From a virus, in the IMG/VR virus record IMGVR_UViG_3300035670_001126, positions 1 through 26,016 of that record: 26,016 nucleotides of DNA. One strand, written 5' to 3'. Both the position numbers and the translations under genes were made by a program. Positions 1 through 7,551 of this stretch are shown here, in pieces; the first letter of the stretch is position 1; every line of letters begins with the position of its first letter. The notes under the pieces are model-generated. The model saw only the letters and a program-made list of their open reading frames with translations. It did no database searches and was not told the DNA's origin.

Positions 1-392
1 CTGGAGACTCTTCTGACCAGCAAAACGGTTGGGTACTTACTACTGAAACAAATAACACATTGTATTTCTATGGGTCAGACAATGGTGGATGGGATGTAGT
101 TTTAGGAGGAGCACACACTCCAACAGCCAATTCGTGGCATCACATTGCTGTTACTAGAAGCGGAACTACGTTCAGGTTGTTTGTAAACGGGGCGCAAGTA
201 AACACGACGACAAGCTCCGCCAACATCACCCTCCCCACTAGCCGAGAGTTCCGTCTAGGTAGCTATAGATACATCCCTGGTAATCCCCAGTCGTTTAACG
301 GATTTATTCAAGATTTTAGGATGTACATTGGCGCAGCTAAATACACCACCAACTTCACCCCTCCAACCGCTATGTTTACAGGGAGCACCTAA
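1..392 (+). CDS. LamG/concanavalin-like adhesin, C-terminal part only
   Basis: The reading frame is open from base 3, so the gene begins upstream of the window; the TTG at 60 is only an internal codon. The visible 129 or so residues read as the end of a laminin-G/concanavalin-A-like jelly roll: W-H-H-I-A-V-T-R, then F-R-L-F-V-N-G-A-Q-V, then the terminal F-N-G-F-I-Q-D-F-R-M-Y and Y-T-T-N-F-T-P-P strands typical of the Laminin_G_3 type. Such domains in phages sit on fibres or head decorations and bind glycans. It is followed after 4 bases by another fibre module, so it is most likely part of the adhesin block. The ligand cannot be told from sequence. Confidence 0.8.
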   Translation, partial: GDSSDQQNGWVLTTETNNTLYFYGSDNGGWDVVLGGAHTPTANSWHHIAVTRSGTTFRLFVNGAQVNTTTSSANITLPTSREFRLGSYRYIPGNPQSFNGFIQDFRMYIGAAKYTTNFTPPTAMFTGST

Positions 393-396
393 ATAA

Positions 397-678
397 ATGA
401 CAGCAATTGATTTTCCTAACAGCCCGACTACTGGGGACGTATTTAACGCCAGTGGTAAATCGTGGACTTACAATGGCTCAGTATGGGCGCTAAATCCTAG
501 AACAGCTTCTAAGACTGCTTATGACATTGCTGTTGATAATGGCTTTGTAGGAACTGAGGCAGAGTGGTTGACCTCTCTAGAAGGAGCCCCTTACGGTAAC
601 ATTGACGGGGGCAAAGCCAACACAAACTTTGGCGGAACTATTACCGTCGTTCAAGGCGGAAACGCAGGGAGCTTCTAA
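397..678 (+). CDS. Small fibre/adhesin module protein
   Basis: A 93-residue protein. The start (P-N-S-P-T-T-G-D-V-F, then S-W-T-Y-N-G-S-V-W) is the short N-terminal module seen on many phage fibre proteins. The middle carries the motif AYDIAVDNGFVGTEAEWL, a linker that normally precedes collagen-like Gly repeats in tail fibres, and the same motif recurs in the next gene. The C-terminal tail is Gly/Asn-rich. Its TAA overlaps the next ATG (TAATG at 676-680), which suggests translational coupling. It is probably a structural fibre component; it could also be a remnant of a longer fibre gene split by recombination. Confidence 0.7.
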   Translation: MTAIDFPNSPTTGDVFNASGKSWTYNGSVWALNPRTASKTAYDIAVDNGFVGTEAEWLTSLEGAPYGNIDGGKANTNFGGTITVVQGGNAGSF

Positions 679-1253
679 TGGCAGTACAAATACAGCTTAG
701 AAATGACACAGCATCTAACTGGACTTCGGCTAATCCTACCCTTGCAGCTGGTGAGCTAGGCGTTGAGACTGACACTGATAAGTTTAAGATTGGTGATGGC
801 ACTACTGCCTGGACTTCACTTGGATACGGCGGTATTCAGGGGGAGTCCGCTTATGAGGTTGCGGTAAACAACGGTTTTGTAGGAAATGAAGCGGCTTGGC
901 TATCTTCTCTAGAAGGTGCCGACGGAGCAGACGGAGCTGATGGTGCCGATGGTGGCTTTGACTCAACACAAACCCTTGAATCTGTAGGTTCTAGCCGTGC
1001 ATTGACCTCTGCAGACGTTGGAAAACTTATTACTAACTCGGGCGCAATCACAATTACCGTAGAAGGCTTGTCTGTAGGACAGCAAGTAGACTTTTTGCAG
1101 CTGAATAGTTCGCAAATTACCTTTGTAGCTGGCTCTGGTGTGACCCTTTACAGCAAAGAAAACAAGCTAAAAACAAACGCTCAATACTCACCTGCATCAA
1201 TCAAGTGCATTGCTACTAACACTTACGTGCTTGTTGGCGACCTAGGAGCATAA
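678..1253 (+). CDS. Fibre protein with Mtd-type N-terminus and collagen-like repeat
   Basis: A 191-residue protein built of three parts. Residues 1-55 (QLRNDTASNWTSANPTLAAG, then F-K-I-G-D-G-T-T-A-W) match the small N-terminal domain known from major tropism determinant and other phage fibre proteins. Residues about 56-93 hold AYEVAVNNGFVGNEAAWL followed by four Gly-Ala-Asp triplets, a short collagen-like stretch that may trimerise. The rest is a beta-rich tip whose pattern is shared with the protein at 2928. It is therefore likely a trimeric fibre or decoration protein. The N-terminal family assignment rests on pattern recognition only. Confidence 0.8.
   Translation: MAVQIQLRNDTASNWTSANPTLAAGELGVETDTDKFKIGDGTTAWTSLGYGGIQGESAYEVAVNNGFVGNEAAWLSSLEGADGADGADGADGGFDSTQTLESVGSSRALTSADVGKLITNSGAITITVEGLSVGQQVDFLQLNSSQITFVAGSGVTLYSKENKLKTNAQYSPASIKCIATNTYVLVGDLGA
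915..953 (+). repeat. Collagen-like Gly-Ala-Asp repeat inside a fibre gene
   Basis: Bases 915-953 encode GADGADGADGADG as in-frame 9-base units (GGT GCC GAC / GGA GCA GAC / GGA GCT GAT / GGT GCC GAT). The synonymous codons differ between copies, so the repeat is kept at protein rather than DNA level. Short G-X-Y stretches in phage fibres usually act as trimerisation or recombination segments. Confidence 0.85.
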
Positions 1254-1255
1254 CC

Positions 1256-2521
1256 GTGGCATGGCCGATGGGGTTAATGGGAGCCTCTGTAATCTCACTC
1301 ATCCCTAACTATGTGGTTAGGTTTGTTAATAGCCGTGCCAACGGCGGGCTTGGTGGAGCATACGTAGACTCTTCTGGAAACTCATACGTCACAGTCTCCA
1401 ATAGCAATGGTGGTAGCGATGGCGGTCAAATTATTCAAAAAGTTGCCCCTAATAACTCTGTTCTTTGGAGCTACACCTACCCTAACGCTTACGGTGGAGA
1501 AGTAGGTTTGCACGCAGACTCTTCTGGAAATATCTACACGGGTGGTTTCCATGGATATTCCCCTGGAGATTACTATCTACTTGTAATCAAGTACTCTCCA
1601 GACGGCACTAGGCAGTGGCAGCGAATCTTTGGAGGAAGTGTTACTTACCCAGACTGGACGGACACTAACGCTACAGGACACACATCTATGTCTGGAGGTG
1701 CCTTCACTGGCGGCAGGTTTGTACTTCTAGACTCCAGCGGTAACACGGTCTTCACTAGAAGCGGTAACCTCGGCGGAGAAAGCGGTGAAGGTGGCTACAT
1801 TGCTGGTATTGGGCCTAACCGAGTTTTCTTTGGACATAGGAAACGATTTAATGTTTTTAACCTAAGCGGAACATTCCAATTTGGCAAAGCAATTGGCACT
1901 AACGTTCCAAGAGGAACATTCGATAGCAGCAATAATCTTTATCTGTGGCATTGCACGCAGGGCAACAACGTTATGTACGTTACCAAGTTTGACTCCTCAG
2001 GCACTCAGTTATGGGACCGTCAAATCACAGCTTCTTCTGGTGTTATCTGGAATAGCAGTCACGGTGTGTGCGATTCTAGCGGTAATCTTTATTTCCCAAT
2101 TGGTTGGGAGCAGACTTCAGGAACCAACACTACTCAAAAGATGGCTTTTGTATCGTTTGACCCTAATGGAAACCTTAGGTATCAAAGAGCAGTTGACGTA
2201 AATGGGGCTAGGGATGGAGCAAATCAGCTAAACATCAACACAGCAACAGGGATTGGAACTATTGCTGGATACATGAACGGTAATAACTCTGGTGGATTTG
2301 CTACTTTTGACTTGCTCACAGGGAGCCCTGTTCCAAAAACTGCAGTTGCAGGCGGAGTAACTGTAAGCTTTTACAATCCAAGCTTTAGCATTACGACACC
2401 CTCAACCTTGTCGTACTCTACTGTCGGTGACATCGGTGGTAGCACATCTGTCTCTACTCCAGACCGAGGTTCTTCTGGAGGAAACTCTCAATACACTATC
2501 TCTAGAGGAACCTTCGCTTAA
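1256..2521 (+). CDS. Beta-propeller-like fibre/adhesin protein
   Basis: A 421-residue protein starting at a GTG two bases after the previous stop. It has recurring blades with the pattern D-S-S-G-N-x-Y (YVDSSGNSYVT, HADSSGNIYTGG, FDSSNNLYLWH, CDSSGNLYFPIG) alternating with W-x-R-x-I/F strands, as in SBBP-type beta-propeller repeats. The last 70 or so residues are Ser/Gly/Thr-rich and look like a fibre tip or anchor. No enzyme motif is visible. Together with its fibre-module neighbours this points to a receptor-binding or decoration protein. The exact number of blades cannot be fixed by eye. Confidence 0.72.
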   Translation: MAWPMGLMGASVISLIPNYVVRFVNSRANGGLGGAYVDSSGNSYVTVSNSNGGSDGGQIIQKVAPNNSVLWSYTYPNAYGGEVGLHADSSGNIYTGGFHGYSPGDYYLLVIKYSPDGTRQWQRIFGGSVTYPDWTDTNATGHTSMSGGAFTGGRFVLLDSSGNTVFTRSGNLGGESGEGGYIAGIGPNRVFFGHRKRFNVFNLSGTFQFGKAIGTNVPRGTFDSSNNLYLWHCTQGNNVMYVTKFDSSGTQLWDRQITASSGVIWNSSHGVCDSSGNLYFPIGWEQTSGTNTTQKMAFVSFDPNGNLRYQRAVDVNGARDGANQLNINTATGIGTIAGYMNGNNSGGFATFDLLTGSPVPKTAVAGGVTVSFYNPSFSITTPSTLSYSTVGDIGGSTSVSTPDRGSSGGNSQYTISRGTFA

Positions 2522-2534
2522 TTAAGGAAAAGCA

Positions 2535-2861
2535 ATGATGTACATTGACCCTGAGGGCAACTTCCCTCGTTATTACGGAGACATTATGTCTCAGCATCCA
2601 GAGTGGCAGTTAGGCGATTCCCTGCCAGCAGGATGGCAATTGGTAGCTGATGCTCCTTCTCCTGAGTATGCGGAAGACGAAACCTTTGAAGATGGAGAGC
2701 CTGCCGTAGTTGATGGGGTTCTTACCAGAACCTTTATTGTCAGAAAACTAACTGAGGAAGAGCTGTCACTTCGACAGGCCCCTTTAACTGCACGAGCAAA
2801 ACTTGTGGCTTTGGGGTTTTCAGAAGCTGAGATTTCCGCAATTGCTAGAGGCACAGTCTAA
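2535..2861 (+). CDS. Fibre-associated small protein, function unknown
   Basis: A 108-residue protein preceded by AGGAAAAGC. Two adjacent ATG codons (2535 and 2538) could serve as start. It opens with MMYIDPEGNFPRYYGDI, then has an acidic stretch with many Glu/Asp residues in the middle and a helical Ala/Glu-rich end (LTARAKLVALGFSEAEISAI). The arrangement, an N-terminal beta part followed by a charged helix next to fibre genes, resembles small phage fibre-assembly or accessory proteins. That role is inferred from context only. Confidence 0.6.
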   Translation: MMYIDPEGNFPRYYGDIMSQHPEWQLGDSLPAGWQLVADAPSPEYAEDETFEDGEPAVVDGVLTRTFIVRKLTEEELSLRQAPLTARAKLVALGFSEAEISAIARGTV

Positions 2862-2927
2862 CTACAGTAGCCCTGCCTAAATCAAATAAATAGGGCAAAC
2901 TATTACTAAGACTTTATCGGAGGTATC

Positions 2928-3440
2928 ATGCCTGCAAAAACAGTTATCCAACATCGTAGGGATACTGGCGCAAACTGGACTGCAACTAACCCAGTATTGG
3001 CTATTGGCGAATTTGGTGTAGAAACAGACGCTTCTGGCGGACCTAAATACAAGCTTGGCGACGGCTCTACTGCCTGGACTTCTTTACCTTACCAGAGCGG
3101 TGCTCCTGGAGCAGATGCTCCTACCATCACCTCTTTTAACAACCAAACGGGTACTACCTACACCCTAGTTTTGGCTGACAAAAACAAGATGGTTACTCTC
3201 ACAAACTCTTCTGCGATTACCGTGTCTGTGCCCACTAACGCTTCTGTGGCGTTTGAAATCGGCACCACTATCAACTTTGTACAGGCAGGAACTGGTCAGG
3301 TAACTTTTGCAGCCGCAACACCAGCTACCACCTCGCTTCGTTCCACTCCTGGATTTAAGCTTCGTGGACAATGGTCAACTGCCACTCTAATTAAGTGGAA
3401 GACCGATGAGTGGATTCTATCGGGAGATACTACTGTCTAA
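2928..3440 (+). CDS. Fibre protein with Mtd-type N-terminus
   Basis: A 170-residue protein with a good ribosome-binding site (GGAGG, bases 2919-2923) before ATG. Residues 1-58 (HRRDTGANWTATNPVLAIGE, then Y-K-L-G-D-G-S-T-A-W) are the same Mtd-type module as in the gene at 678, followed by a short G-A-P-G-A-D-A-P linker. The C-terminal 100 residues also align by eye with the tip of the 678 protein (NSSAITVSVP, a F-V-Q-A-G-T-G-Q-V-T-F strand, and a final W-x-L-x-G-D), so the two are paralogues. This gene lacks the longer collagen-like repeat. It is likely a fibre or decoration subunit. The stop overlaps the next start. Confidence 0.78.
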   Translation: MPAKTVIQHRRDTGANWTATNPVLAIGEFGVETDASGGPKYKLGDGSTAWTSLPYQSGAPGADAPTITSFNNQTGTTYTLVLADKNKMVTLTNSSAITVSVPTNASVAFEIGTTINFVQAGTGQVTFAAATPATTSLRSTPGFKLRGQWSTATLIKWKTDEWILSGDTTV

Positions 3441-4789
3441 TGCGCTTCTTTCTTGGGTCCATATTTACTACGGTTCGTGAAAGGTTCTACGACAGCTTCG
3501 TAAGAAACGACCGTGGTGATTTGGGCACGGCCTCAGACGGCTCTCTGTGGAGCAGCGTTCGCTCTGGTATCGGAGTCTTGACAAATAAGGCTCACGCTAC
3601 AAACCCTTCTGACTTTCCAATTTCAGTACAAGATATGCCGTCTACCGACGCTACGGTTACTCTTAAAAACGTAGGGCCTGGCTCAGGTGCTGCTCTTTGG
3701 GTACAAAGCTCAGACGACTGGGTTACCGTAAGCGTAGAACGAGAAGACCGCTTTGTTCCTTCTGAGCCGTACACCGCAAACGCCCAGTACAACTACACCC
3801 AAGTAGTCAGTGGTTACACGACCAGTGATAATGCTGCGGGGTATAACTACTACTCAATACCAGGAAACAGTTTTTCTGTAGATGTTTTAGCGGGGTACAA
3901 CACAGAGCAGAATGCTGGGACTGTTACTCCGTACACTAACTATGGCCCTTCTTACGGAACTAACGCCGCCACCTATGGGTACAACAGCTATAACTACCAG
4001 TACACAACCACAGAGTATAACACCGCTCTAAAGTTCTCTACTTACTATGCCTATAACACTGCCTACGGGTTCTATTTAGCGAGCGCCGCTAACTACGGAA
4101 ACATCAGGGCTTATGGAAACTTCTACTACAAGGGAGTTACTGGTTACTATAACTTTACTCAGCTTTACAGCTATAACGTAAAGTATGGTGCTGGAGTTAA
4201 CTACTACTACACGACTTACGCCTATACTGCAAACGCTACAGGAACTAATAATTCCCCGTACTACACCCCTGGAACTACGTACTTTGCTGGAAACGTAGCC
4301 ACTGGTAGCGGAAATAACTACACCGCTGGTAGCTCGTACAACTCTCCTTACTACACTACTCAGCCTGGCACTAACGCCACTACTTTTGCTCCGTATGGCC
4401 CAAATTACTACTACCAGTATTTCACGTGGACTCCTGGGTTTACTCAAGTAGCAATTGGAAACTACCAGTACACCGCCTTTACAGCTGCGTACACAGCTAA
4501 CGACCAGAAAGTCGTAGTTAGGCAGTCTGCCAGCGGTGTCGTCAACACTATTAGAACTTGGTTAGTTTCTTCTTCAGCAGTTATTAGGGCGCTTAAAGTC
4601 AAAGCTTTAGGTGGAGCAATTACCGTTCAAGCATTTTCTGACGCTAATTTAGTGTCGCAAATTGGAAATGATTTGGTGCACACCCCCACAGGAATCACCG
4701 TTGATACTAGATTTGGTATTACCCTAAGTCCAGCGACTAACGGCCAAGTAACCTCGATTGCATCAGAAGTGAGCATCGACACCGAATAA
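3440..4789 (+). CDS. Tyr/Asn-rich structural adhesin (insert within a beta-sandwich domain)
   Basis: A 449-residue protein. The ATG at 3440 overlaps the previous stop (TAATG) and is preferred to the upstream in-frame ATG at 3410. Residues 1-110 (F-Y-D-S-F-V-R-N-D-R-G-D-L-G-T-A-S-D-G-S) look like the first half of a concanavalin-like sandwich. Residues 360-449 (ALKVKALGGAITVQAF, then FGITLSPATNGQV) look like its closing half. Between them about 240 residues are low complexity, with about 50 Tyr and abundant Asn, Thr, Gly and Ala in motifs such as Y-N-Y-Y and N-Y-Y-Y-T-T-Y. This is probably a surface-exposed virion protein, with the insert acting as a sticky or variable segment. It has no cysteines in the insert and no enzyme motif. 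Confidence 0.72.
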   Translation: MRFFLGSIFTTVRERFYDSFVRNDRGDLGTASDGSLWSSVRSGIGVLTNKAHATNPSDFPISVQDMPSTDATVTLKNVGPGSGAALWVQSSDDWVTVSVEREDRFVPSEPYTANAQYNYTQVVSGYTTSDNAAGYNYYSIPGNSFSVDVLAGYNTEQNAGTVTPYTNYGPSYGTNAATYGYNSYNYQYTTTEYNTALKFSTYYAYNTAYGFYLASAANYGNIRAYGNFYYKGVTGYYNFTQLYSYNVKYGAGVNYYYTTYAYTANATGTNNSPYYTPGTTYFAGNVATGSGNNYTAGSSYNSPYYTTQPGTNATTFAPYGPNYYYQYFTWTPGFTQVAIGNYQYTAFTAAYTANDQKVVVRQSASGVVNTIRTWLVSSSAVIRALKVKALGGAITVQAFSDANLVSQIGNDLVHTPTGITVDTRFGITLSPATNGQVTSIASEVSIDTE

Positions 4790-4801
4790 CATAGGACTAA
4801 C

Positions 4802-5491
4802 ATGAAGTTCATACACTTCTTCTCTAAATCGGAATACGCAGGATTGGGAGAGCCGCAACCTGTTAAGAAGTTCATACCTGAATGGTATCGAAAGTCTGAG
4901 ACTACGTTTAAGGACAAGACTACAGGCGAAGAGGTTGCAGGGCTTAAGCGCTGTGTGCCTTTTCTAGACGCCATGATGTCAGGATACGTGCTTACTCTTC
5001 CCATGGATTTGTTTGTGTCGGAGAACAAAGACGGCACTCTTAATTTGCGTTGGAACTCTGAGGACGCTTTTAAAGACTTCATTTCAGAACGCCCACATGA
5101 GTCTGGGTCATTAATGCCTCGCCCTGCTGGACACCATGATAACCACGTAGCTTGGAAGGGCGCTTGGGGCTTTAAGACTCCCAGAGGATGGAGCCTTCTA
5201 GTAGTGCACCCCTTAAACAGGTGGGATTTGCCGTTTACTACAACCTCTGGAATTATCGACTCTGATAAGTACTCCACCAGTGGAAACATCCCCTTCTTTG
5301 TTAAAAAAGGATTTGTAGGAATGATTCCCAAGGGAACTCCTATTGCTCAGTTAATCCCGATTAAACGAGCTAAGTGGACTAGCGTTATAAACAAAGCGTT
5401 TCTTTTTTTAGAAGACGTTCAAGGGTCGATTGTTAGAAGCCCAGGGCATAGCTACAAAAAAGACTTTTGGATTCGTAAGGACTACAAATAA
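4802..5491 (+). CDS. Conserved phage protein, paralogue A of a KKCVPFLDA-type family
   Basis: A 229-residue soluble protein of a type common in environmental phages. Landmarks are I-P-E-W-Y-R near residue 24, RCVPFLDAMMSGYVLTLP around 50-70, then KTPRGWSLLVVHPLNRWDLP, S-G-I-I-D-S-D, I-P-F-F-V-K-K-G-F and IPKGTPIAQLIPIKR. The succession of short beta strands with P-x-G turns suggests a cupin-like or jelly-roll fold, vaguely like DUF6065 proteins, but no catalytic site is evident. A second copy lies at 5858. The family's function is not known to me. Its position between adhesin genes and a glycosyltransferase hints at virion decoration or surface modification, which is inference. Confidence 0.75.
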   Translation: MKFIHFFSKSEYAGLGEPQPVKKFIPEWYRKSETTFKDKTTGEEVAGLKRCVPFLDAMMSGYVLTLPMDLFVSENKDGTLNLRWNSEDAFKDFISERPHESGSLMPRPAGHHDNHVAWKGAWGFKTPRGWSLLVVHPLNRWDLPFTTTSGIIDSDKYSTSGNIPFFVKKGFVGMIPKGTPIAQLIPIKRAKWTSVINKAFLFLEDVQGSIVRSPGHSYKKDFWIRKDYK

Positions 5492-5883
5492 TGGATATGA
5501 AAACTTCTAAAAAAAAGTACACCATGCGCCGTATGCAAAACGAGCGCAAATCAATAGTTCAGATTCTGCAAGAGTGGCTAGTCATGAAACTGCTCACTCC
5601 TAAGGTAAGAAAGCACGCAGTTTATTCAGAGTTTGCGTTTAGAAAGCCCAAGCTACACACAGAGGTGGCTGAGCAAGAACTCCGCTACATTGCCTTGGTG
5701 TACGACACGGAAGTAGTTGAGATGATTAGAGTGGGTGACCTAACTGCCAAAATGATTCTTAGCAAGGATACAAATTTTATTTTATATGACCCAAAAATCA
5801 CAGAGGTGAAAAGGGGCATGAAGTTTTTAGACGGAGAATTTAGAATGGAGCAGACTAGTGCTGAAGAAAACTCAACAGATTAA
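5491..5883 (+). CDS. Small basic hypothetical protein
   Basis: A 130-residue protein; ATG overlaps the upstream stop (TAATG at 5489-5493). The N-terminal 45 residues are rich in Lys/Arg (MDMKTSKKKYTMRRMQNERK) and probably helical. The rest alternates charged and hydrophobic residues (ELRYIALVYDTEVVEMI, then AKMILSKDTNFILYDPKI), compatible with a small alpha/beta domain. I do not recognise a family. It sits between the two paralogues at 4802 and 5858 and its last 26 bases overlap the start of the second, so it is probably co-translated and may act with them. Confidence 0.65.
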   Translation: MDMKTSKKKYTMRRMQNERKSIVQILQEWLVMKLLTPKVRKHAVYSEFAFRKPKLHTEVAEQELRYIALVYDTEVVEMIRVGDLTAKMILSKDTNFILYDPKITEVKRGMKFLDGEFRMEQTSAEENSTD

Positions 5884-6523
5884 ATTTATTTCTACCCACC
5901 CCTTACTAGACGTTCCAGCCCCTACTCCTGCGGTTAAAGCAGTCCCTGATTCTTATAGGAAAATGCCTAGCGTAATTGAAGGGGGTATGACCGTAAAAAA
6001 GTGTGTTCCTTTTCTTGACGCACTCACTTCTGGCTATACCTTCTATTCTTCTGCTGATGTAGATTACGAGTTTGGCAAAGGGTTTCAACAGTTTGCAGTT
6101 GTTCCTACCGTTTCTATGCACGGTAAGAAACAGCTAGAAGGCGTAGAGATAACCCCTGAGTTTGACACTCAGCCATATAAGTGGGAAAACCTTTTTGTAG
6201 CAAGAACTCCGAAAGGGTACAGCACAATGTTCGTGCACCCAATGAACAGGCTTGAATTGCCCTTCTTTACTCTCGGCGGAATTGTAGACACAGACCTGCA
6301 TGATGTTCCAGTTAACTTTCCCTTCCTAATGAAGAAAGACTTTAAAGGCACCATCCCTGCGGGCACTCCCCTGATTCAAGCCATTCCTTTTAAAAGGGAA
6401 GATTGGAAGCACAGCGTGGACGCTACTCACGGCCACACTCCTTCCATGAATCTGTCCGAAATGCACAATCCTCCTTTTGGATTCTACAAAAAGCACTGGT
6501 GGGAAAGAAAGAGCTTCCGATAA
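5858..6523 (+). CDS. Conserved phage protein, paralogue B of a KKCVPFLDA-type family
   Basis: A 221-residue paralogue of the protein at 4802. It shares KKCVPFLDALTSGY, then RTPKGYSTMFVHPMNRLELP, G-G-I-V-D-T-D, N-F-P-F-L-M-K-K and IPAGTPLIQAIPFKREDW in the same order, with a divergent middle. The only usable start is the GTG at 5858, with GGAG eight to eleven bases upstream, inside the previous gene; no in-frame ATG occurs before the conserved core. The duplication with divergence suggests a two-component or heteromeric role. The function is unknown. Confidence 0.72.
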   Translation: MLKKTQQIKFISTHPLLDVPAPTPAVKAVPDSYRKMPSVIEGGMTVKKCVPFLDALTSGYTFYSSADVDYEFGKGFQQFAVVPTVSMHGKKQLEGVEITPEFDTQPYKWENLFVARTPKGYSTMFVHPMNRLELPFFTLGGIVDTDLHDVPVNFPFLMKKDFKGTIPAGTPLIQAIPFKREDWKHSVDATHGHTPSMNLSEMHNPPFGFYKKHWWERKSFR

Positions 6524-7512
6524 TGGAACGAGTTTTTGTCACGTTTCCTAGCCTAGATGACACTGAGCTAGTCCCTACGATTCTTGATGCCATGGCAAAA
6601 GCTAAGCACCCTGAAAGGGTGTTCATGGGAATAGCACTTGTGTATAGCCGACGTAGGCTGTTTAGGGAGTTTAAAGAGGCCATAAAGCCGTATAAAGATA
6701 GAGTTCGATTTAGCGCTGAAAAACTTACGTACAGAAACCTCATAGAAAACACTGGTGTTGGTCGAGGTAGAAAAAAAGCTGCAGACCTATACTCCGATGA
6801 AGAGTACGTTCTTCAGATTGATTCCCACACCCTTTTTGCTCAAGATTGGGATGAAAAGCTAATTGCTCTTCACAAGGATGCCTCTAACAAGCTGAACCAC
6901 AATAAGGTTTTGCTTACTGGATACGCAGGACACTACCACTATGAGGCTGAAGGAAAGCGAGTTCCTGGTGAGCTTGAGGGCAGACTGAGGTATGCCTTCA
7001 TGGTGTATCACCACCGTTTTTCAAACGCTATTCCTAACTGGACCGACTTCCCCCTGCCAGAAGACTACGACCGTGATTTTGTTCCTGCAATTAAGTTCAA
7101 CGCTAACTTTGCTTTTGGAAACGCAGAGTTCGGAAAGTATTCAGGCGTGTTTGAGGACGCCGTGTTCTTTGAAGAAGAGTTGCTACAAACAATTAATCTG
7201 GTAGACAAAGGGTTTACCTTAGTGTTCCCGAACTACCCTGAAATGCTAATTTGTCATCTATACGGAGGACACACCAACGACTACGGTGGCTATAGGTCAG
7301 GAGTCTTAGATTATCTTCCAGGCTTTTTAAAAGACGCTACCAGCGCTGCTGTAAACATGAACTTCTACAGGTTCATAGTCGACCCTAAAAATCTAAAAGC
7401 CATTGAACTATGGCAAGACTACGCTAAATGCAGTCTTAGATTTGGTACTTATAAAGAGTACCTAATACCTGAATGGTTTATAAACGTCCCAAACTCTAGC
7501 CTGAAATCTTAG
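6523..7512 (+). CDS. Glycosyltransferase, GT-A fold, GT60/GlcNAc-transferase-like
   Basis: 329 residues from the ATG at 6523, which overlaps the previous stop (TAATG); the same frame stays open further upstream but those starts are less likely. The N-terminal half has the order of the Skp1-type GlcNAc transferase family (PF11397): R-V-F-V-T-F-P-S-L-D-D-T-E, G-V-G-R-G-R-K-K-A, E-E-Y-V-L-Q-I-D-S-H-T-L-F and DWDEKL. Asp100-Ser101-His102 stands where the metal-binding DxD-like motif lies. A late H-L-Y-G-G-H may contribute a metal ligand. It likely transfers a sugar to a phage structural protein or a cell-surface target in the cytoplasm. Sugar and acceptor are unknown. Confidence 0.8.
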   Translation: MERVFVTFPSLDDTELVPTILDAMAKAKHPERVFMGIALVYSRRRLFREFKEAIKPYKDRVRFSAEKLTYRNLIENTGVGRGRKKAADLYSDEEYVLQIDSHTLFAQDWDEKLIALHKDASNKLNHNKVLLTGYAGHYHYEAEGKRVPGELEGRLRYAFMVYHHRFSNAIPNWTDFPLPEDYDRDFVPAIKFNANFAFGNAEFGKYSGVFEDAVFFEEELLQTINLVDKGFTLVFPNYPEMLICHLYGGHTNDYGGYRSGVLDYLPGFLKDATSAAVNMNFYRFIVDPKNLKAIELWQDYAKCSLRFGTYKEYLIPEWFINVPNSSLKS

Positions 7513-7551
7513 CGATTTTACGAGAAACTAGAGGTTGACGAAAGAGGTCCC

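Noticed and set aside
1881-2201. Second + strand frame of 106 codons
   Set aside because: It sits inside the beta-propeller-like gene in another frame, with no start signal or family pattern.
2862-2927. T4-like late promoter ATAAATA at 2886-2892 and a weak GCCCT/AGGGC inverted repeat
   Set aside because: The ATAAATA core is not repeated before other gene groups, and the five-pair stem with a 17-base loop is within chance.
4076-4447. Minus-strand frame of 123 codons, Ser/Val-rich
   Set aside because: It is the mirror of the Tyr/Asn-rich segment; the composition follows from the repetitive TAC/AAC codons of the + strand gene.
4627-5331. Long minus-strand frame of 234 codons
   Set aside because: It lies opposite the gene at 4802, which has a paralogue and conserved motifs; the minus-strand product shows no recognisable pattern and no ribosome-binding site.
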